NCBI RefSeq assembly: GCF_038051925.1
Contig: NZ_CP150634.1
Location: 2,046,001 to 2,110,000 of the forward strand
Length of the DNA stretch: 64,000 nt
Reading direction: 5' to 3'
DNA from: Methylotuvimicrobium sp. KM2
Lineage (GTDB): Bacteria; Pseudomonadota; Gammaproteobacteria; Methylococcales; Methylomonadaceae
Part shown: positions 1-8,760 of the stretch, one piece after another
Position numbering within the stretch: position 1 is the first letter of the stretch
Layout of the letters: each line of letters starts with the position of its first letter
Program-made: the position numbers and the translations under genes
The notes under the pieces: generated by a model
Databases searched by the model: none
Seen by the model: the letters and a program-made list of their open reading frames with translations, nothing else
Told to the model about the DNA's origin: nothing

Positions 1-126
1 TTTGGGTTCTAAATCGTCGATTGCTTTTTGCGATTCTTCTTTGACTTTGTTTTTCAATTCGGTCAGTTTGCTTTGTTGTTCGTCGATAGTAGATTGGATT
101 TTATTCAACAGTTCGTCTTCAGTTAT
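1..126 (-). CDS. Partial small charged coiled-coil protein (C-terminus outside window)
   Basis: On the minus strand an open frame runs from position 126 to the window edge. It encodes 42 residues rich in K, E and Q (ITEDELLNKIQSTIDEQQSK...), which look like an amphipathic coiled coil. The frame stays open further upstream into the yidB-like gene, but I see no ATG, GTG or TTG there. A GGAG lies 8 nt before an ATA codon at 126-124, so either ATA is the start or the real start is an internal TTG. It follows the LysM and YidB-like genes in the same direction and may be co-transcribed. No family recognised. Confidence 0.35.
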   Translation of the reverse strand, partial: MTEDELLNKIQSTIDEQQSKLTELKNKVKEESQKAIDDLEPK

Positions 127-184
127 GGCCGTCGCTCCAAAGAATAGGATTAATGATTTGAATCGTTTCGAACAATCCGAAACG

Positions 185-658
185 TCAGGGTTTTCGGCCG
201 AACATTTTGCCGAATGCATTGATGGCGCCTGAGACGCCGCCGACGCTATTCAGCAACTGTTCTCCAAGATCGGCGAGCGTTCCGTTTGGAGAAGCCTTGT
301 CAATGACGTTAGGCACTGCTTCTTGGAGTCCGTTCAACGCCGAAGATTCGCTGATGCCCAGTTGTTTGGCGAATGCGGCAATTTTGTCGTGACCGAATAT
401 TTGTTCCAACTGGTTTCCGGAAACCGGAGCATTCTGGCCTTTGCCTAGCCACGAGGACGCGAGCTGCATTAAATCTTGGCTGCCACCGTTCTGCATGCTG
501 GAAATAATAGAAGCCAGATTCAGTTGACCTTGAGTGTTACCGAACAATTTGGCCAACGCTCCGACGATTTCGGAGGTTTCTACTTTTCCGTCACGATCCG
601 TGTCCAATTGCTCCTTGAATAATTGTGCACTTCTTTGAAGTAGGGAATTGATATCCAT
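185..658 (-). CDS. YidB-like (DUF937-type) protein with an EF-hand-like loop
   Basis: The protein has 157 residues counted from the ATG at 658, which has a GAGG about 10 nt upstream; a TTG at 679 overlapping the lysM stop is the weaker start. The C-terminal part resembles the YidB/DUF937 family of small proteins of unknown function. Residues 19-30 read DTDRDGKVETSE, a canonical EF-hand calcium loop pattern (D19, D21, D23, E30), in a section that looks like an extra N-terminal helix-loop-helix. There is no signal peptide or membrane segment. It lies directly downstream of the LysM/BON gene (17-nt gap), so the two are probably one operon. The family call is from memory of sequence character. 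Confidence 0.6.
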   Translation of the reverse strand: MDINSLLQRSAQLFKEQLDTDRDGKVETSEIVGALAKLFGNTQGQLNLASIISSMQNGGSQDLMQLASSWLGKGQNAPVSGNQLEQIFGHDKIAAFAKQLGISESSALNGLQEAVPNVIDKASPNGTLADLGEQLLNSVGGVSGAINAFGKMFGRKP

Positions 659-675
659 GACTGTGCCGCCTCGGG

Positions 676-1119
676 TCAAAGGTTTTTGGGGATTCGGATT
701 TTCTGGCCGGGATAGATTTTATCCGGGTCTTTGATGACTTCTCGGTTGGCCTCGAATATTTTTTGATATTTCGAGCCGTTGCCGTAGGCTGTCTCGGCGA
801 TTTTCCAAAGCGTATCGCCTTTTTCGATCGTGTAAAACTGATCGTCTCCGGCGACCGTGCTGCCATCCGCGATCGTCACTCCTGCGGCATCAATGGCTTC
901 GATGCCTTGCACATTCCCAGCGATCAAAACGGCTTTTTCCAATGCTTCGGCCGAGCTTGCCTTGCCGCTCAGAATGGCGCGGCCATCTTTGACTTGTATC
1001 TGCAAATTTTCGACGCCCGGATTATCTTCTTCGATTAGCTTTTGTATCGCGGCAGGCGCCTCGGTTTCGGAGCCGAACAGTTTTTTGCCCATATTCATCG
1101 CAAAGTTGAATAAACCCAT
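676..1119 (-). CDS. lysM: LysM/BON domain protein (Kbp/YgaU type)
   Basis: The 147 residues match the length and layout of E. coli YgaU/Kbp. A short amphipathic N-terminus is followed by a BON domain (about residues 20-85) and a C-terminal LysM domain (about 94-145: YTIEKGDTLWKIAETAYGNG, ending YPGQKIRIP). The E. coli protein is a cytoplasmic K+-binding protein involved in osmotic adaptation; transfer of that role is inference. The start ATG at 1119 has GAGGA about 7 nt upstream. There is no signal peptide, as in YgaU. It leads a short minus-strand operon with the YidB-like gene. Confidence 0.85.
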   Translation of the reverse strand: MGLFNFAMNMGKKLFGSETEAPAAIQKLIEEDNPGVENLQIQVKDGRAILSGKASSAEALEKAVLIAGNVQGIEAIDAAGVTIADGSTVAGDDQFYTIEKGDTLWKIAETAYGNGSKYQKIFEANREVIKDPDKIYPGQKIRIPKNL

Positions 1120-1303
1120 GATCTATCCTCTTTTTTGTTGTGGAAATTTAGTTTGCTTTCGGAACATACACCCCGCCTTGATCGCGGTCAACTGATTTCG
1201 GGCGTACAAAAAATTAGGGCAGGCTTTGCATTTGACATTTGGACCTTGTTGATCTAACCGTCCAAGGAAAGTGACTTGTGGTATTGCATGCCGACAGGGG
1301 AGA

Positions 1304-1463
1304 TATACCTTTCGCACTTCAAATTTCGGCATTGCCAGAGGAGGTGCCTGGGTGTCCGATAAAGGCTTTGCCAGCATGGAGCTGGCATAGAGCCTACATG
1401 GACGTATTCACGGCGTCCTTTAGCGGACACCCAGGCACCGAATTTTGATCTACGACGGGTATA
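1304..1463. repeat. Family A repeat, copy A1 (160 bp, intact)
   Basis: One of two full-length 160-bp copies (the other at 19091-19250). The ends are imperfect inverted repeats: left TATACCTTTCGCACTTC..., right ...GATCTACGACGGGTATA, each ending in TATA, which suits a TA target. Inside, a 16-bp perfect stem (1343-1358 with 1424-1439, GGTGCCTGGGTGTCCG) encloses a smaller GCCAGC/GCTGGC hairpin. Short open frames across it are not coding; the same peptides recur only because the DNA recurs. Confidence 0.85.
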
Positions 1464-1495
1464 CAATTCGAATCATAACGCCAAGATTAGCCACG

Positions 1496-1942
1496 CTATC
1501 GGATTTGTCCAATACTCTGTTTGGCGCTTGCTGCAAGATAATCGCCGGAAGTAATACACACGAGACCCTCGATCGGGCGGTTATAGAGATAAACCCAAGC
1601 GTTCAGTGTTTGAACTGGGTCGAGCATGACCGGTTCGATGGACCTCGCATATTCGTGGGGTCGAGGGTCGCCAATGGCGCATTGCTCGTAGCGGTCGAGT
1701 GTGGCTAGGATCATTTTTGGGCGGCCGATTCGGTAGATATCGCCGAGCACTTGGTCACCGGCTTTGTTGGATTTTACGACGCCCGGATATTCCCCAAGAT
1801 TAAATAATTTTCCCTGAAAATATCCAGGGCCAATCCAGTCGGCGCGTTGATTTAGCCAACGCGACATGGGGTGTCCGTGATTTTTTCGCAAGGTTCCGTA
1901 CACGAATAGATAGTCTGTTTGGCGTTTTTTTAGTCGTTTCAT
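1496..1942 (-). CDS. Gamma-glutamylcyclotransferase-like (GGCT/AIG2) protein
   Basis: A 148-residue protein of the GGCT-like fold. The family hallmark VYGTL is at residues 14-18 and the expected catalytic glutamate lies in LDRYEQC (E86). Members cyclise gamma-glutamyl peptides to 5-oxoproline or act on gamma-glutamylamines; the substrate cannot be read from the sequence. Its ATG overlaps the stop of the upstream small membrane protein gene by 4 nt (ATGA), indicating translational coupling. The gene ends just beside repeat A1. Confidence 0.8.
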   Translation of the reverse strand: MKRLKKRQTDYLFVYGTLRKNHGHPMSRWLNQRADWIGPGYFQGKLFNLGEYPGVVKSNKAGDQVLGDIYRIGRPKMILATLDRYEQCAIGDPRPHEYARSIEPVMLDPVQTLNAWVYLYNRPIEGLVCITSGDYLAASAKQSIGQIR

Positions 1943-2112
1943 TTTTTGTTGTCGTTCGAATGGTACATTTTGTCGACGGCGTCCTTAAACCAGCGAGGCA
2001 AAAAGATTACGACAAATAAGCCGATGACTGCGGCAATCGGTATCGGACCGATTTCAAGGATTGCCAAGAAAATCATTAACAATCCGTATTTCAATCGTAT
2101 GAAAATATTCAT
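1939..2112 (-). CDS. Small membrane protein, unknown function
   Basis: A short frame of 57 residues if it starts at the ATG at 2112 (MNIFIRLKYGLLMIF...); a GTG at 2160 would add 16 polar residues. One long hydrophobic stretch, or two close ones (about residues 10-38), is followed by a basic tail, so it is probably a bitopic or hairpin inner-membrane protein. Neither start has a good ribosome-binding site. The 4-nt overlap with the following GGCT-like gene supports real translation. I do not recognise the family. Confidence 0.55.
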   Translation of the reverse strand: MNIFIRLKYGLLMIFLAILEIGPIPIAAVIGLFVVIFLPRWFKDAVDKMYHSNDNKK

Positions 2113-2166
2113 CGAATTGTGTGATGGTTTATGTTCATCGTAGGTCAAAAAATTCGGCACTAGGGT

Positions 2167-2244
2167 GGCCTGCCAAGCGAGTTACCGAACCCTTAACAAA
2201 GTGCATAGTTACAGGACGTTATTTATCACGAAATCCTTAACTTT
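2167..2244. repeat. Partial family C end plus a second short repeat
   Basis: Positions 2167-2192 (CCTGCCAAGCGAGTTACCGA) match the right end of the family C repeats. The following 40 bp reappear in reverse complement at about 19061-19092, between carA and repeat A3. No gene is visible between 2161 and 2353. Confidence 0.55.
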
Positions 2245-2353
2245 ATGGCAGCGATGCAGGAGCAATTGCCGAGTAGTAAAAATTGACCTAACACACCGTC
2301 ACTTCCTTAGGTAGTAACGAAATTCGAAGTGCTAAGGGTGCAAAAACGAAGGC

Positions 2354-3040
2354 CTACTTTTGAAAATGGTGAGTAGGGCAGTGATCGTTGCGCAAGCTAA
2401 TAATAGGCCAATTCGATTGCTCCGCATGGGCTTTGAGTTTTTCGTCGGGATCGACCGCAACCGGGTTTTGCACTCGATTCAGCAAAGGCAGGTCGTTGTG
2501 CGAATCGCTGTAAAACCAACTGTTTGCAAGTGTTTCTTCCGAGGATGTCAGCCAGTCTTCCAGTAAAGCGACCTTGCCGGCTTGGAAGCAAGGCGTGCCG
2601 CTGAAATTGCCGGTATATCTGCCGTCGATGAATTCCGGGGTCGTCGCCAACAAGTGTTCGATACCGTAAAGCTTGACGATCGGTTCTGTGACGAAGCGAT
2701 TGGTTGCGGTAATCACCATTAAGGTGTCGCCTTTGTTTTTGTGTTTGTCGATCAAGGCTTGAGCCGGTTTGAGCATTAACGGTTTGATGATTTCTTCGAT
2801 AAATTGTTCACGCCATGCAAACAGTTGCCTAGGGGTGTGCTCAGATAAGGGTCTTAATGAAAAGTTAAGAAATTCCACGATATCCAGGCAGCCTTGTTTG
2901 TAATCGTCATAAAATTTGGCATTGGCCGCTTCATATCGGGCTTTGTCGACAATGCCTCGGTCGACTAAAAATTGCCCCCATAAATAATCGCTGTCATCGG
3001 CGATTAAGGTGTTATCTAAATCGAAGATCGCTAAACTCAC
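2354..3040 (-). CDS. HAD-IB family phosphatase (possible histidinol-phosphatase)
   Basis: A 228-residue haloacid-dehalogenase-type hydrolase. Motif I is FDLDNTL (nucleophile D7, acid D9), motif II T111 in ITATNRF, motif III K156, motif IV SDSHNDLPLL (D179, D183). The helical cap between motifs I and II fits subfamily IB (SerB-like). Related proteins lie next to rppH in Pseudomonas (PA0335 neighbourhood), where a histidinol-phosphatase role has been reported. Here too it is divergent from rppH. Substrate assignment is therefore plausible but inferred; a phosphoserine-type activity is the alternative. Confidence 0.8.
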   Translation of the reverse strand: MSLAIFDLDNTLIADDSDYLWGQFLVDRGIVDKARYEAANAKFYDDYKQGCLDIVEFLNFSLRPLSEHTPRQLFAWREQFIEEIIKPLMLKPAQALIDKHKNKGDTLMVITATNRFVTEPIVKLYGIEHLLATTPEFIDGRYTGNFSGTPCFQAGKVALLEDWLTSSEETLANSWFYSDSHNDLPLLNRVQNPVAVDPDEKLKAHAEQSNWPIISLRNDHCPTHHFQK

Positions 3041-3293
3041 TGCTGTAACCTATTGAAAAATTATAAAGGGCATCGCGCTATAGCCTTGTTGATTGTTTTG
3101 TGGAACAATATCGCAATATTTTAAATCCCTGGTTTACTGGGCCATTCTATCACTTAGAAAAATGACGCTGTAGTTCTGCTCCGAATTTTTGTTTTTGCCT
3201 ACTAAGGTTGAAAAAAGGGTTTGTTAGCGATTTACAGTTTATCGTTTCAGTAGAGAAGGCGTGGGCATCAGGCTTATATTGACAGGTTTTAAC

Positions 3294-3830
3294 ATGATTG
3301 ACTCAAAAGGATACCGGCCCAATGTCGGCATCATCCTTTGCAATGACGAGGGTCGCGTGTTTTGGGCTAAGCGTACGGGCGCTAATTCATGGCAGTTTCC
3401 GCAAGGAGGCATCAATGAGGGCGAGGACCCGGAGCAGGCGATGTATCGAGAGTTGTGGGAGGAGACGGGTTTGCGTTCCGAGCACGTTCAGCTATTGGGC
3501 AGGACTCGATATTGGTTACGCTATCAATTGCCGGAACGTTACATGCGCAAAAACTCGTGGCCGTTATGCATAGGACAAAAACAAATTTGGTTCATTCTTC
3601 GTTTATTGACGCAAGATTCTGACGTTCGCTTCGATTGCGGGGCCAAACCTGAGTTCGACGGTTGGCGCTGGGTTGATTATTGGGAGCCGCTCAAGGATGT
3701 TGTATATTTCAAACGTAAAGTTTATCGAAGAGCAATGTCCGAGTTAGGCGAGATTTTGTTGGCCGATTCGGTGCCGGTCAAGGCTGACGGCTTCTTAGCT
3801 AAGAAATGGCAGCAACAGAAATCTCGGTAA
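3294..3830 (+). CDS. rppH: RNA pyrophosphohydrolase RppH
   Basis: The 178 residues from the ATG at 3294 ([13 protein letters not shown]) match the usual RppH length; an upstream start at 3261 would add 11 residues not found in the family. The Nudix box spans residues 38-60 ([20 protein letters not shown], then TGL) with all catalytic glutamates present. RppH removes pyrophosphate from the 5' end of triphosphorylated mRNA and so primes RNase E decay. It is divergent from the HAD phosphatase gene and convergent with cpdA. Confidence 0.95.
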   Translation: MIDSKGYRPNVGIILCNDEGRVFWAKRTGANSWQFPQGGINEGEDPEQAMYRELWEETGLRSEHVQLLGRTRYWLRYQLPERYMRKNSWPLCIGQKQIWFILRLLTQDSDVRFDCGAKPEFDGWRWVDYWEPLKDVVYFKRKVYRRAMSELGEILLADSVPVKADGFLAKKWQQQKSR

Positions 3831-3831
3831 T

Positions 3832-3981
3832 TTAACCCAGCTTCAATATTTATCGAACATAAATTGTTGATTAGTACGATAGAGCTAAATTTTGGCACTT
3901 CAAAGCCATTTTTGGTGCGTTTTTAATTTTATCATTCAGTAATATAGACCGTAGGCGCTACATTTGTTAAAGCTGGGTTAA
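3832..3981. repeat. 150-bp segment with 12-bp perfect inverted ends
   Basis: TTAACCCAGCTT at 3832-3843 is exactly inverted at 3970-3981. The segment fills the whole gap between rppH and cpdA, its left end 1 nt after the rppH stop and its right end containing the cpdA TAA stop. This is the geometry of a small MITE-like insertion, or of a large stem around a convergent terminator. No clear target duplication is visible. Confidence 0.5.
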
Positions 3982-4778
3982 TATTCCGTACAGCTCCGGT
4001 CGATTTCTTGCAAGATGCCTGGCAGGCGGTGAACTTGGGTGGTGATCCGGCCGTCCGAATGCAATTCAATGGTTCGATAGCCCGGCATTAGCTCGTCTAA
4101 CGTAAATCGCGAGCATAGCGGTTTGAATTGGAAGCAAGTCGATGGCGTCCCTAATATTCTTAGCGAGTTTAAGTAAATATCCATTTCTTGATGAATATGG
4201 CCGGTCGTGATGCCCCTTATTTGCGGATAGCGGCCCGAAATCCTTAAAAACTCGTCGCTGTTTTTGATGATCATCGTGTCCATCCAGCTGCTTCGGGTCG
4301 GTACACAGTGGTGATGAACCGCAATCAACGTAAAAAGATTCGGTTTTTTTTCTAGCGCGTCTTCAATAAACCTCAATTCGTTTTCACTGAGACTTCCCTC
4401 GGCTTTCCCCGGTATCTGGCTATTCAGGCAAAGCACTTGCCAATGCGCGAATTCGATATGTTTCTTACAGCTGATGTTGTCTTGGTTTAGCCATTGCTGC
4501 ATTAAAGCATAATCATCGTGATTGCCCGGAAGGCATAGCGTATCGACAGCTAATGCTTGTAGTCGGTCGAAAATTCTTTGATAAGCTTCAGTACAGGGGT
4601 CCTGAGTTAAATCGCCGGTAACTAATACTAAATCGTATTGAGTGTTCGTTTGCCGCACATGTTGCAATACGGCCTCGAAATAAAATTCGGTGTCGACTCC
4701 TAGCATTTTTTCGCCGGGGCTCGGAAGAATATGCAGGTCGGTTAATTGTAAAAGCGATAACGCGCCTTGAGTGCTCAT
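3978..4778 (-). CDS. cpdA: 3',5'-cyclic-AMP phosphodiesterase CpdA
   Basis: A 266-residue calcineurin-like metallophosphoesterase of class III cAMP phosphodiesterase type. Metal-binding motifs are in order: QLTDLHI (D14, H16), VTGDLTQD (D56), PGNHDDY (N86, H87), VHHH (155-157) and TGHIHQE (H194, H196). Length and motif set match E. coli CpdA/Icc, which hydrolyses cAMP and tunes CRP signalling. It is the last gene of a likely ilvD-argA-cpdA unit, 10 bp after argA. The stop codon lies within the inverted repeat at 3970-3981. Confidence 0.9.
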   Translation of the reverse strand: MSTQGALSLLQLTDLHILPSPGEKMLGVDTEFYFEAVLQHVRQTNTQYDLVLVTGDLTQDPCTEAYQRIFDRLQALAVDTLCLPGNHDDYALMQQWLNQDNISCKKHIEFAHWQVLCLNSQIPGKAEGSLSENELRFIEDALEKKPNLFTLIAVHHHCVPTRSSWMDTMIIKNSDEFLRISGRYPQIRGITTGHIHQEMDIYLNSLRILGTPSTCFQFKPLCSRFTLDELMPGYRTIELHSDGRITTQVHRLPGILQEIDRSCTEY

Positions 4779-4788
4779 GGATATTAAT

Positions 4789-6126
4789 TCAGATGGATTT
4801 GCACAATATTTTAGAGTTACGCTGTGGATTGTAGATCGATTTCAGTTGTTCGGGCAGCGTTTCGACTGCGGTTGGTGCAAATCCTCGCTCTAAGAACCAA
4901 TGGCTGGTTTGTGTCGTGAGTGCAAAAATTTGCTGCATGCCTAGCATTTTAGCCTTACGTTGCAAATGCTCCAATAATCGACCGGCTCTGGCGTAGCCTC
5001 GGTAATCGGGATGTACGGCCAGACAGGCGATCATGCCGGCGTGTTCGTTTTCGATCGAATGCAGCGCTGTGCAGCCGATAATGAGACCGTCCCGTTCGAT
5101 AATAATATAGTCTCCGATCTCCATTTCCAGCTTTTCCCGCGAACGTTTAACTAGGATGCCTTGTTCTTCCAAAGGTATGATGAGTTCTAAGATGCCGCCG
5201 ATATCGTTTAATGTTGCTGTACGCATTTCTTCATAGGGTGTTGAGCTAATTAATGTGCCCGTGCCGTCTCGGCTGAATAATTCCAAAAGGAGCCCGCCGT
5301 CTTGATGGCGATTAACAAGATGCACACGTTCAACGCCTGATTGGCAGCCATGGATCGCGGCTTGTAAAGGCAGGCTAATTGATTGTTCTATGTCCGGAAA
5401 GCGATCAATAAATTGTTGGGTTTCGACGGTTGTCATTTGCTGAATCTTGTCGCCGCTCTCAGGATGATTGAGGCTTTGTTCGGTGAGCAATAGCAGTTTT
5501 TCCGCTTTTAAGGCGATCGCAATTTCGGTGGCTACTTTTTCTGCCGACAAATTGAATGCCTCGCCGCTCGGCGAATAACCGACCGGCGAGATTAAAACAA
5601 CGGAATTCATGTCCAGTTGTTGATGGATGGCTTGGCTATCGATTCTGCGTACTTCGCCGGTATGGCCGTAATCGACGCCGTCGATGACGCCGATCGGTTT
5701 GGCGATGACGAAATTACCCGATACGACGCGTATTTTGGCGCCGGCCATCGGCGAGTTGGCTAGTCCCATCGATAAGAGGGCTTCGATTTCTACTCGGACG
5801 AGACCGGCAGCTTCTTTTACGCATTGTAGCGCCAATTCGTCGGTGACTCGGAGATTCTTGTGAAAACGGGGGGAGATGTTTTGTTTGCGTAGGCAGGTAT
5901 CGATTTGGGGGCGAATGCCATGTACGAGGACTAGTCGTATCCCTAGGCTGTTGAGCAGCGCAAAATCATGCACATGATGCGCGAACCCCGAGTCATAGAC
6001 TGCCTCGCCGCCGAATGAAACGACAAAGGTGCGGTTCCGGTGGGCGTGAATATAAGGCGAGGAGTCTCTGAACCAGTTGACAAAATCGTGGCTCAGAGAC
6101 GAGGCCGGTAAATTAGAATCGGTCAC
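4789..6126 (-). CDS. argA: N-acetylglutamate synthase ArgA
   Basis: 445 residues, the classical bacterial two-domain ArgA. The N-terminal amino-acid-kinase-like domain (about 1-290; VVSFGGEAVYDSG near residue 35) carries arginine feedback in the family. The C-terminal GNAT acetyltransferase domain (about 303-445) contains LAVHPDYRGYARAGRLL, the acetyl-CoA pyrophosphate-binding segment. It makes N-acetylglutamate from glutamate and acetyl-CoA, the first step of arginine synthesis. It lies 31 bp after ilvD and 10 bp before cpdA; argF and argD lie upstream in the same direction. Confidence 0.95.
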   Translation of the reverse strand: MTDSNLPASSLSHDFVNWFRDSSPYIHAHRNRTFVVSFGGEAVYDSGFAHHVHDFALLNSLGIRLVLVHGIRPQIDTCLRKQNISPRFHKNLRVTDELALQCVKEAAGLVRVEIEALLSMGLANSPMAGAKIRVVSGNFVIAKPIGVIDGVDYGHTGEVRRIDSQAIHQQLDMNSVVLISPVGYSPSGEAFNLSAEKVATEIAIALKAEKLLLLTEQSLNHPESGDKIQQMTTVETQQFIDRFPDIEQSISLPLQAAIHGCQSGVERVHLVNRHQDGGLLLELFSRDGTGTLISSTPYEEMRTATLNDIGGILELIIPLEEQGILVKRSREKLEMEIGDYIIIERDGLIIGCTALHSIENEHAGMIACLAVHPDYRGYARAGRLLEHLQRKAKMLGMQQIFALTTQTSHWFLERGFAPTAVETLPEQLKSIYNPQRNSKILCKSI

Positions 6127-6157
6127 AAAAAGCTGACTCGGTCAATTTTTTCCGCGA

Positions 6158-7855
6158 TCAATCTAAATTGTCGGTGACGGCGCCTTTTGAAGCCGAACTG
6201 GTCAATTTGGCGAATTTCGCCAATACTCCGCGCGTGTATTTTGGAGCCGGTTGTTGCCATTTTTCCATGCGGCGGTTCATTTCGTGCTCGTTGATATGTA
6301 ACGTCAATTCGTTGTTTTCGGCGTCTATCGTAATGGTATCGCCGTTTTGAACGATGGCTAGCGGGCCGCCGGTGTAGGCCTCAGGGGTAATATGTCCGAC
6401 CACGAAGCCGTGCGTGCCGCCTGAAAAGCGACCGTCGGTGATCAATGCGACGTCTTTGCCTAGTCCTTTGCCCATGACAGCCGAAGTTGGCGACAACATT
6501 TCGCGCATGCCGGGGCCGCCTTTCGGGCCTTCGTAACGAATCACGATGACGTCGCCTTTGACGATGTCGCCGTTCAAAATGCTTTGCAATGCCTGTTCTT
6601 CGGCATCGAATACTTTTGCTCTGCCGGTAAACAATAAACCTTCCTTGCCGGTAATTTTCGCGACCGAGCCTTCCGGAGCCAGATTGCCGTATAAAACGAC
6701 CAAGTGACTGTCTTTTTTAATTGGGTTGTCGAAGGAATGGATCATGTCCTGGCCTTCAGGATACGGTTGTACGTCGGCAAGGTTCTCGGCCAAAGTCTTG
6801 CCGGTGACAGTCAGACAGTCACCGTGCAGCAACCCTCGGTCCAATAGGGCTTTCATCAATGGTTGAATGCCGCCGATTTCAATCAGCTCGGCCATTTGAT
6901 ATTTTCCGCTCGGCTTCAGGTCGGCCAGCATCGGAACGTTTTTGCCGATGCGGGTGAAATCGTCTAGCGTGATGTCGACACCGGTTGTATTGGCCATCGC
7001 AATCAAATGTAGTACCGAATTAGTCGAGCCGCCGAGTGCGATAACGACGGTGATCGCATTTTCGAATGCAGCCTTGGTCATGATGTCGCGCGGTTTGATG
7101 TCTTTAGCGAGCAATTCGAGAACAGCCGCGCCGGCTCGTTCGCAGTCTAGGCGTTTGTCTTCGGAAACCGCGGCTTGCGCCGAGCTGTTCGGTAAGCTCA
7201 TGCCCAGCGCTTCGATTGCCGAGGCCATCGTGTTTGCTGTGTACATGCCACCGCAGGAGCCCGCGCCGGGTATCGCTTTTGCTTCGATTTGAGCGAGTTC
7301 TTCGTCATCGATTTTATTGTTTGCGCGCGCGCCGACCGCTTCGAAAACCGAGACGACATCAAGTTTTTTATCTTTATGGCATCCCGGCAGAATCGTACCG
7401 CCGTAAACGAAGATAGCCGGACGGTTTAGGCGCGATAATGCGATCATGCAGCCGGGCATGTTTTTATCGCAGCCGCCGATCGCAACGACGCCGTCGAAGC
7501 CCTGGCAGCCGACGACCGTTTCAATTGAGTCGGCAATGACTTCACGGGAAACCAGCGAGTATTTCATGCCTTCGGTGCCCATCGAAATACCGTCGGAGAT
7601 TGTGATGGTATTGAAAATAACTGCTTTGCCGCCGGATTTATCGACGCCTCGAGCTGCATCGTCGGCAAGTCGATTAATATGCATGTTGCAGGGAGTTACC
7701 ATGCTCCAAGTTGAAGCGACGCCGATTTGCGGTTTTTTGAAGTCTTCATTTTTAAAGCCAACGGCATGCAGCATTGCGCGGCTTGGCGCGCGCTCCATGC
7801 CATCAACGACTTGAGATGAAAAGCGTCTTGCGGATTTGTCACCTGAGTTTGCCAT
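6158..7855 (-). CDS. ilvD: Dihydroxy-acid dehydratase IlvD
   Basis: 565 residues from the ATG at 7855, preceded by AGGA 6 nt upstream; a start at 7876 would add seven residues without a site. Iron-sulfur ligands are seen as C56 (TPCNMHI), C129 ([10 protein letters not shown]) and C201 ([14 protein letters not shown]). The enzyme dehydrates dihydroxy-isovalerate and dihydroxy-methylvalerate in valine and isoleucine synthesis. The length and CDKNMPGC motif match the roughly 560-residue group rather than the 610-residue E. coli type. It is head of the likely ilvD-argA-cpdA unit. Confidence 0.95.
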   Translation of the reverse strand: MANSGDKSARRFSSQVVDGMERAPSRAMLHAVGFKNEDFKKPQIGVASTWSMVTPCNMHINRLADDAARGVDKSGGKAVIFNTITISDGISMGTEGMKYSLVSREVIADSIETVVGCQGFDGVVAIGGCDKNMPGCMIALSRLNRPAIFVYGGTILPGCHKDKKLDVVSVFEAVGARANNKIDDEELAQIEAKAIPGAGSCGGMYTANTMASAIEALGMSLPNSSAQAAVSEDKRLDCERAGAAVLELLAKDIKPRDIMTKAAFENAITVVIALGGSTNSVLHLIAMANTTGVDITLDDFTRIGKNVPMLADLKPSGKYQMAELIEIGGIQPLMKALLDRGLLHGDCLTVTGKTLAENLADVQPYPEGQDMIHSFDNPIKKDSHLVVLYGNLAPEGSVAKITGKEGLLFTGRAKVFDAEEQALQSILNGDIVKGDVIVIRYEGPKGGPGMREMLSPTSAVMGKGLGKDVALITDGRFSGGTHGFVVGHITPEAYTGGPLAIVQNGDTITIDAENNELTLHINEHEMNRRMEKWQQPAPKYTRGVLAKFAKLTSSASKGAVTDNLD

Positions 7856-7904
7856 CTGAATTCCTAATGTTTTCAATTGTTAATAGTAGATCTGGGGTAT
7901 CAAG

Positions 7905-8005
7905 TTGAAGCGGTTTCTTAGGATAGCGCGATAAATAACTTCCGAGAGTTATGAGCTTTGTCGAGAATGCGGTTACTCGCCCCAGTCCTATTCCGGGGGG
8001 GCATT
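7905..8005. repeat. Degenerate family C repeat
   Basis: The stretch GCGATAAATAACT...GAGCTTTGTCGAG matches the outer left arm of copy C3 (22803-22840). The right half is degraded. It fills the gap upstream of ilvD, so the ilvD promoter must lie within or beside it. Confidence 0.5.
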
Positions 8006-8049
8006 TGCTCAAGTTGTTATGGGTGCGCACTTACTTTCGTCCCCATTTC

Positions 8050-8706
8050 TTAAAACGTATCCCAGCTGCTGGTTCGTCGTCCTAAGCTTAGTTTTGGTAA
8101 TATAAAACCGAGTAAAACGCCCCCTAATGCGAGTATTCCGCCATAGAGAAACCAGTCTTGATGAGCGCTATCGCGTAAGGCTTGGTTTTCTCGTTTAAGC
8201 TGTTGTAACTCGCGCTCGGCTGAAACGACGCGTTCTTGGAATTGATCGCGTTGGTTTTTAATGTCGATAGCACTTGACGAAATTTGTTTTATTTCGGCAA
8301 GTTCCATCATCAATTGGTTGCGTTCGGCCATTAATGTCTCGCTAGATTTAACGGTCTCTTGCAATGAAGTTAACTCGGATTTCAGTCCGGCATTATCATT
8401 TTGAAGTTGTTCAATTTTTTTATTAGCTTTTTCAAGTAGATGGCTGTCGGGCGGCGAGGTTTTTAAAAAACGAGTTAAAATATAGCCTTCGATACCTTTA
8501 TTTGTTCTAACATAAGAATAACCGGAGCTGAGGTCTTCGATCAGGGTCAACGGCGTGCCGGAGCGAAGCATTCGCAAAATTTTACTGCGTTCGTTCTCGG
8601 CGACTCTGAGAGTTAATTCTAAGTCATCGGTGACATAAACGGTTTTAGCTTGAGCAGCATTGATAACGATTGCGGAGAGAATGATAGCGTATACTAATTT
8701 TTTCAC
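8050..8706 (-). CDS. SH3-domain and membrane-anchor protein (YgiM-like, TIGR04211 type)
   Basis: 218 residues starting with GTG (AAGGA 6 nt upstream). A signal peptide (MKKLVYAIILSAIVINAAQA) is followed by a bacterial SH3 domain (about 22-85), a long coiled coil (about 92-182) and one C-terminal membrane helix (about 186-206) with a basic cytoplasmic tail. This order is that of the YgiM/TIGR04211 envelope proteins, whose role is not well defined. It lies 54 bp downstream of argF in the same direction. Confidence 0.85.
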   Translation of the reverse strand: MKKLVYAIILSAIVINAAQAKTVYVTDDLELTLRVAENERSKILRMLRSGTPLTLIEDLSSGYSYVRTNKGIEGYILTRFLKTSPPDSHLLEKANKKIEQLQNDNAGLKSELTSLQETVKSSETLMAERNQLMMELAEIKQISSSAIDIKNQRDQFQERVVSAERELQQLKRENQALRDSAHQDWFLYGGILALGGVLLGFILPKLSLGRRTSSWDTF

Positions 8707-8760
8707 ATGTATCCTTGATGCTGGCAGGGTTGCATTATTGTATTAGGATTAGGTCAAATT

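Noticed and set aside
1123..1466. Two overlapping minus-strand open frames over repeat A1
   Set aside because: The peptides recur at 19014-19217 only because the DNA repeat recurs; there is no ribosome-binding site or domain.
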